From contig JAMCSN010000226.1 in assembly GCA_023381535.1 (NCBI GenBank), positions 372,001 to 436,000 of the forward strand: a stretch of DNA of 64,000 bases. Reading direction: 5' to 3'. Position numbers and translations under genes: made by a program. The notes beneath the pieces were generated by a model that had not been told where the DNA came from, did no database searches, and saw only the letters and a list, made by a program, of their open reading frames with translations. Positions 63,092 to 64,000 of the stretch are shown piece by piece (position 1 is the stretch's first letter; every line of letters starts with the position of its first letter). This DNA comes from Bacteroidota bacterium (GTDB taxonomy: Bacteria; Bacteroidota; Ignavibacteria; Ignavibacteriales; Melioribacteraceae).

Positions 63092-63255
63092 ATTCCCTCC
63101 ATTATGAATTAGTTTGCCGATTGGAAGCAATCTTAATTACAATATAAAGAATTGAAATTATATGTTGTAGTAAATTATTACAATTGGAAAAATTTTCTCA
63201 AAAAGAAAATGGAATCGGAAAGAAATTGTTCAGAACATTTTTAATTAAACGCAGC

Positions 63256-64000
63256 TTACTTCACGAGAAAAAGGCTATTAACTGATTTATTCTCTTTCGC
63301 AGTAGTTAAGCAATACGTAAATCCTTTCTTCAGCGAATATGCGCCAACTTCTCCCATTTTGTTTATTGCAAGGTAGCTAACATTTATATCGGTAAAATCT
63401 TTTACCGATTTGTAAAGTCGTTTGATTGCAAACTCACAAGCTTTTTGGGGAGAAAAACCTTCGCGCATTTTTTCTACAACAAGAAAACTTCCGAGAGTTC
63501 TCATTACATATTCTCCGTTACCGGTTGAGACAGCGCCGCCGACAGAATTATCAACAAACATTCCTGCGCCAATGATTGGTGAATCGCCAACGCGTCCGTG
63601 TAATTTAAAAGCCAAGCCGCTCGTTGAAACTCCGCCGCTTAAGCTTTTCATTTTATCAATTGCCAGCATTCCGATTGTATCGTGATTTTGTTTTTTGGTT
63701 TGTTTCTCTTTCCACTCAAGCCATGCTTTCTTTGATTGTTCTGTTAAAAGGTTTTCTTCTTTGAATCCGTTTTCGAGCGCAAACTTTTTTGCACCGTCTC
63801 CCACAAGCATAACATGTTTTGTTTTTTCCATTACCAATCTTGCGACCGAAATCGGATGCATAATGTTTTCGATACAACCAACGGAACCCGCGTTACCGTT
63901 CCAATCCATGATTGCTGCGTCGAGCGTAACCTTTCCTACGGCATCGGGCAAGCCGCCGTAACCAACCGAGGTGTCGTTCGGATCGGCTTCGGTAATTTTG
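63256..64000 (-). CDS. Isoaspartyl peptidase / glycosylasparaginase-type Ntn hydrolase (5' end outside window)
   Basis: The frame stays open to the window edge, so only about 248 C-terminal residues are present. It contains DPNDTSVGYGGLPDAVGKVTLDAAIMDW, the DTIGMLAID segment whose Thr would be the autocatalytic nucleophile, and VSTSGLAFKLHGRVGDSPIIGAGMFVDNSVGGAVSTGNGEYVMR with substrate-binding Arg/Asp and Thr-Gly. This family self-cleaves before the Thr and hydrolyses N4-(N-acetylglucosaminyl)-Asn or isoaspartyl bonds. The present neighbour is a small membrane gene in the same direction. Confidence 0.88.
   Translation of the reverse strand, partial: KITEADPNDTSVGYGGLPDAVGKVTLDAAIMDWNGNAGSVGCIENIMHPISVARLVMEKTKHVMLVGDGAKKFALENGFKEENLLTEQSKKAWLEWKEKQTKKQNHDTIGMLAIDKMKSLSGGVSTSGLAFKLHGRVGDSPIIGAGMFVDNSVGGAVSTGNGEYVMRTLGSFLVVEKMREGFSPQKACEFAIKRLYKSVKDFTDINVSYLAINKMGEVGAYSLKKGFTYCLTTAKENKSVNSLFLVK

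Noticed and set aside
1..64000. CRISPR arrays, rRNA or tRNA genes
   Set aside because: No regularly spaced repeats with unique spacers, and no cloverleaf or rRNA-like stretch was found in the intergenic regions.

Overview
The window reads as a piece of a bacterial chromosome at roughly 40% G+C from the Bacteroidota/Chlorobi side of the tree. Ignavibacteria are the best guess. The main clue is the C-terminal type IX secretion sorting domain of the NYPNPFNP type on two secreted proteins, together with beta-barrel outer-membrane proteins of DUF5723/PorV-like character, lamin-tail proteins and a Bacteroidota-style BatA protein. No rRNA, tRNA or CRISPR array was seen. Genus and species cannot be named from the sequence alone.

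Layout. 1-3.9 kb: end of a membrane protein, then a large lipoprotein and an outer-membrane barrel. 3.9-6.2 kb: accessory patch with a KilA-N protein, a broken DUF5131 gene and an unknown protein overlapping a PIN-domain gene. 6.3-18.1 kb: Ada, PhoH, a secreted sialate O-acetylesterase, an aldehyde dehydrogenase, small stress and regulatory genes with Tag glycosylase, and alaS. 18.3-27.6 kb: an ECF sigma/anti-sigma pair, PspC and small membrane proteins, a purine permease, OsmC, MarR with a pirin remnant, DUF1015 and serC. 27.7-31.5 kb: small lipoprotein, YoeB/YefM toxin-antitoxin, hutH and a REP-associated transposase. 31.5-37.5 kb: hflX, a BatA-like protein, a glycosyltransferase and a SpoIID protein. 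37.7-47.1 kb: trhO, a T9SS cargo protein, a barrel-like glycosidase lipoprotein, a frameshifted cyclophilin-FKBP fusion, an outer-membrane protein and a lamin-tail protein. 47.2-53.6 kb: BlaR/BlaI-like pair with visible operators, thrC, a second REP transposase, a second sigma/anti-sigma pair and AlkA. 53.7-59.5 kb: GAF/ATPase sensor, miaA, glycosyltransferase, prfA. 59.5-64 kb: a three-gene secreted-protein island followed by the start of the next core segment with an asparaginase-family enzyme running off the end.

The most striking pattern is structural. In at least four places the 3' end of a gene (outer-membrane barrel, small lipoprotein, trhO, prfA) occurs twice as a direct repeat, with cargo between the copies: KilA-N/DUF5131, a toxin-antitoxin pair, a short non-coding remnant, and the three-gene secreted island. 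The second copies keep the reading frame and the C-terminal amino acids, and most differences are synonymous. They therefore look like tails of diverged orthologues rather than fresh duplications. A fifth case has a duplicated phoH-side intergenic segment around the sialate esterase gene. No integrase is present in any insert. Candidate explanations are additive recombination of DNA from a related strain anchored at one homologous end, an unseen integration system that restores gene tails, or an assembly that stitches strain variants together. Reads across the junctions would separate these.
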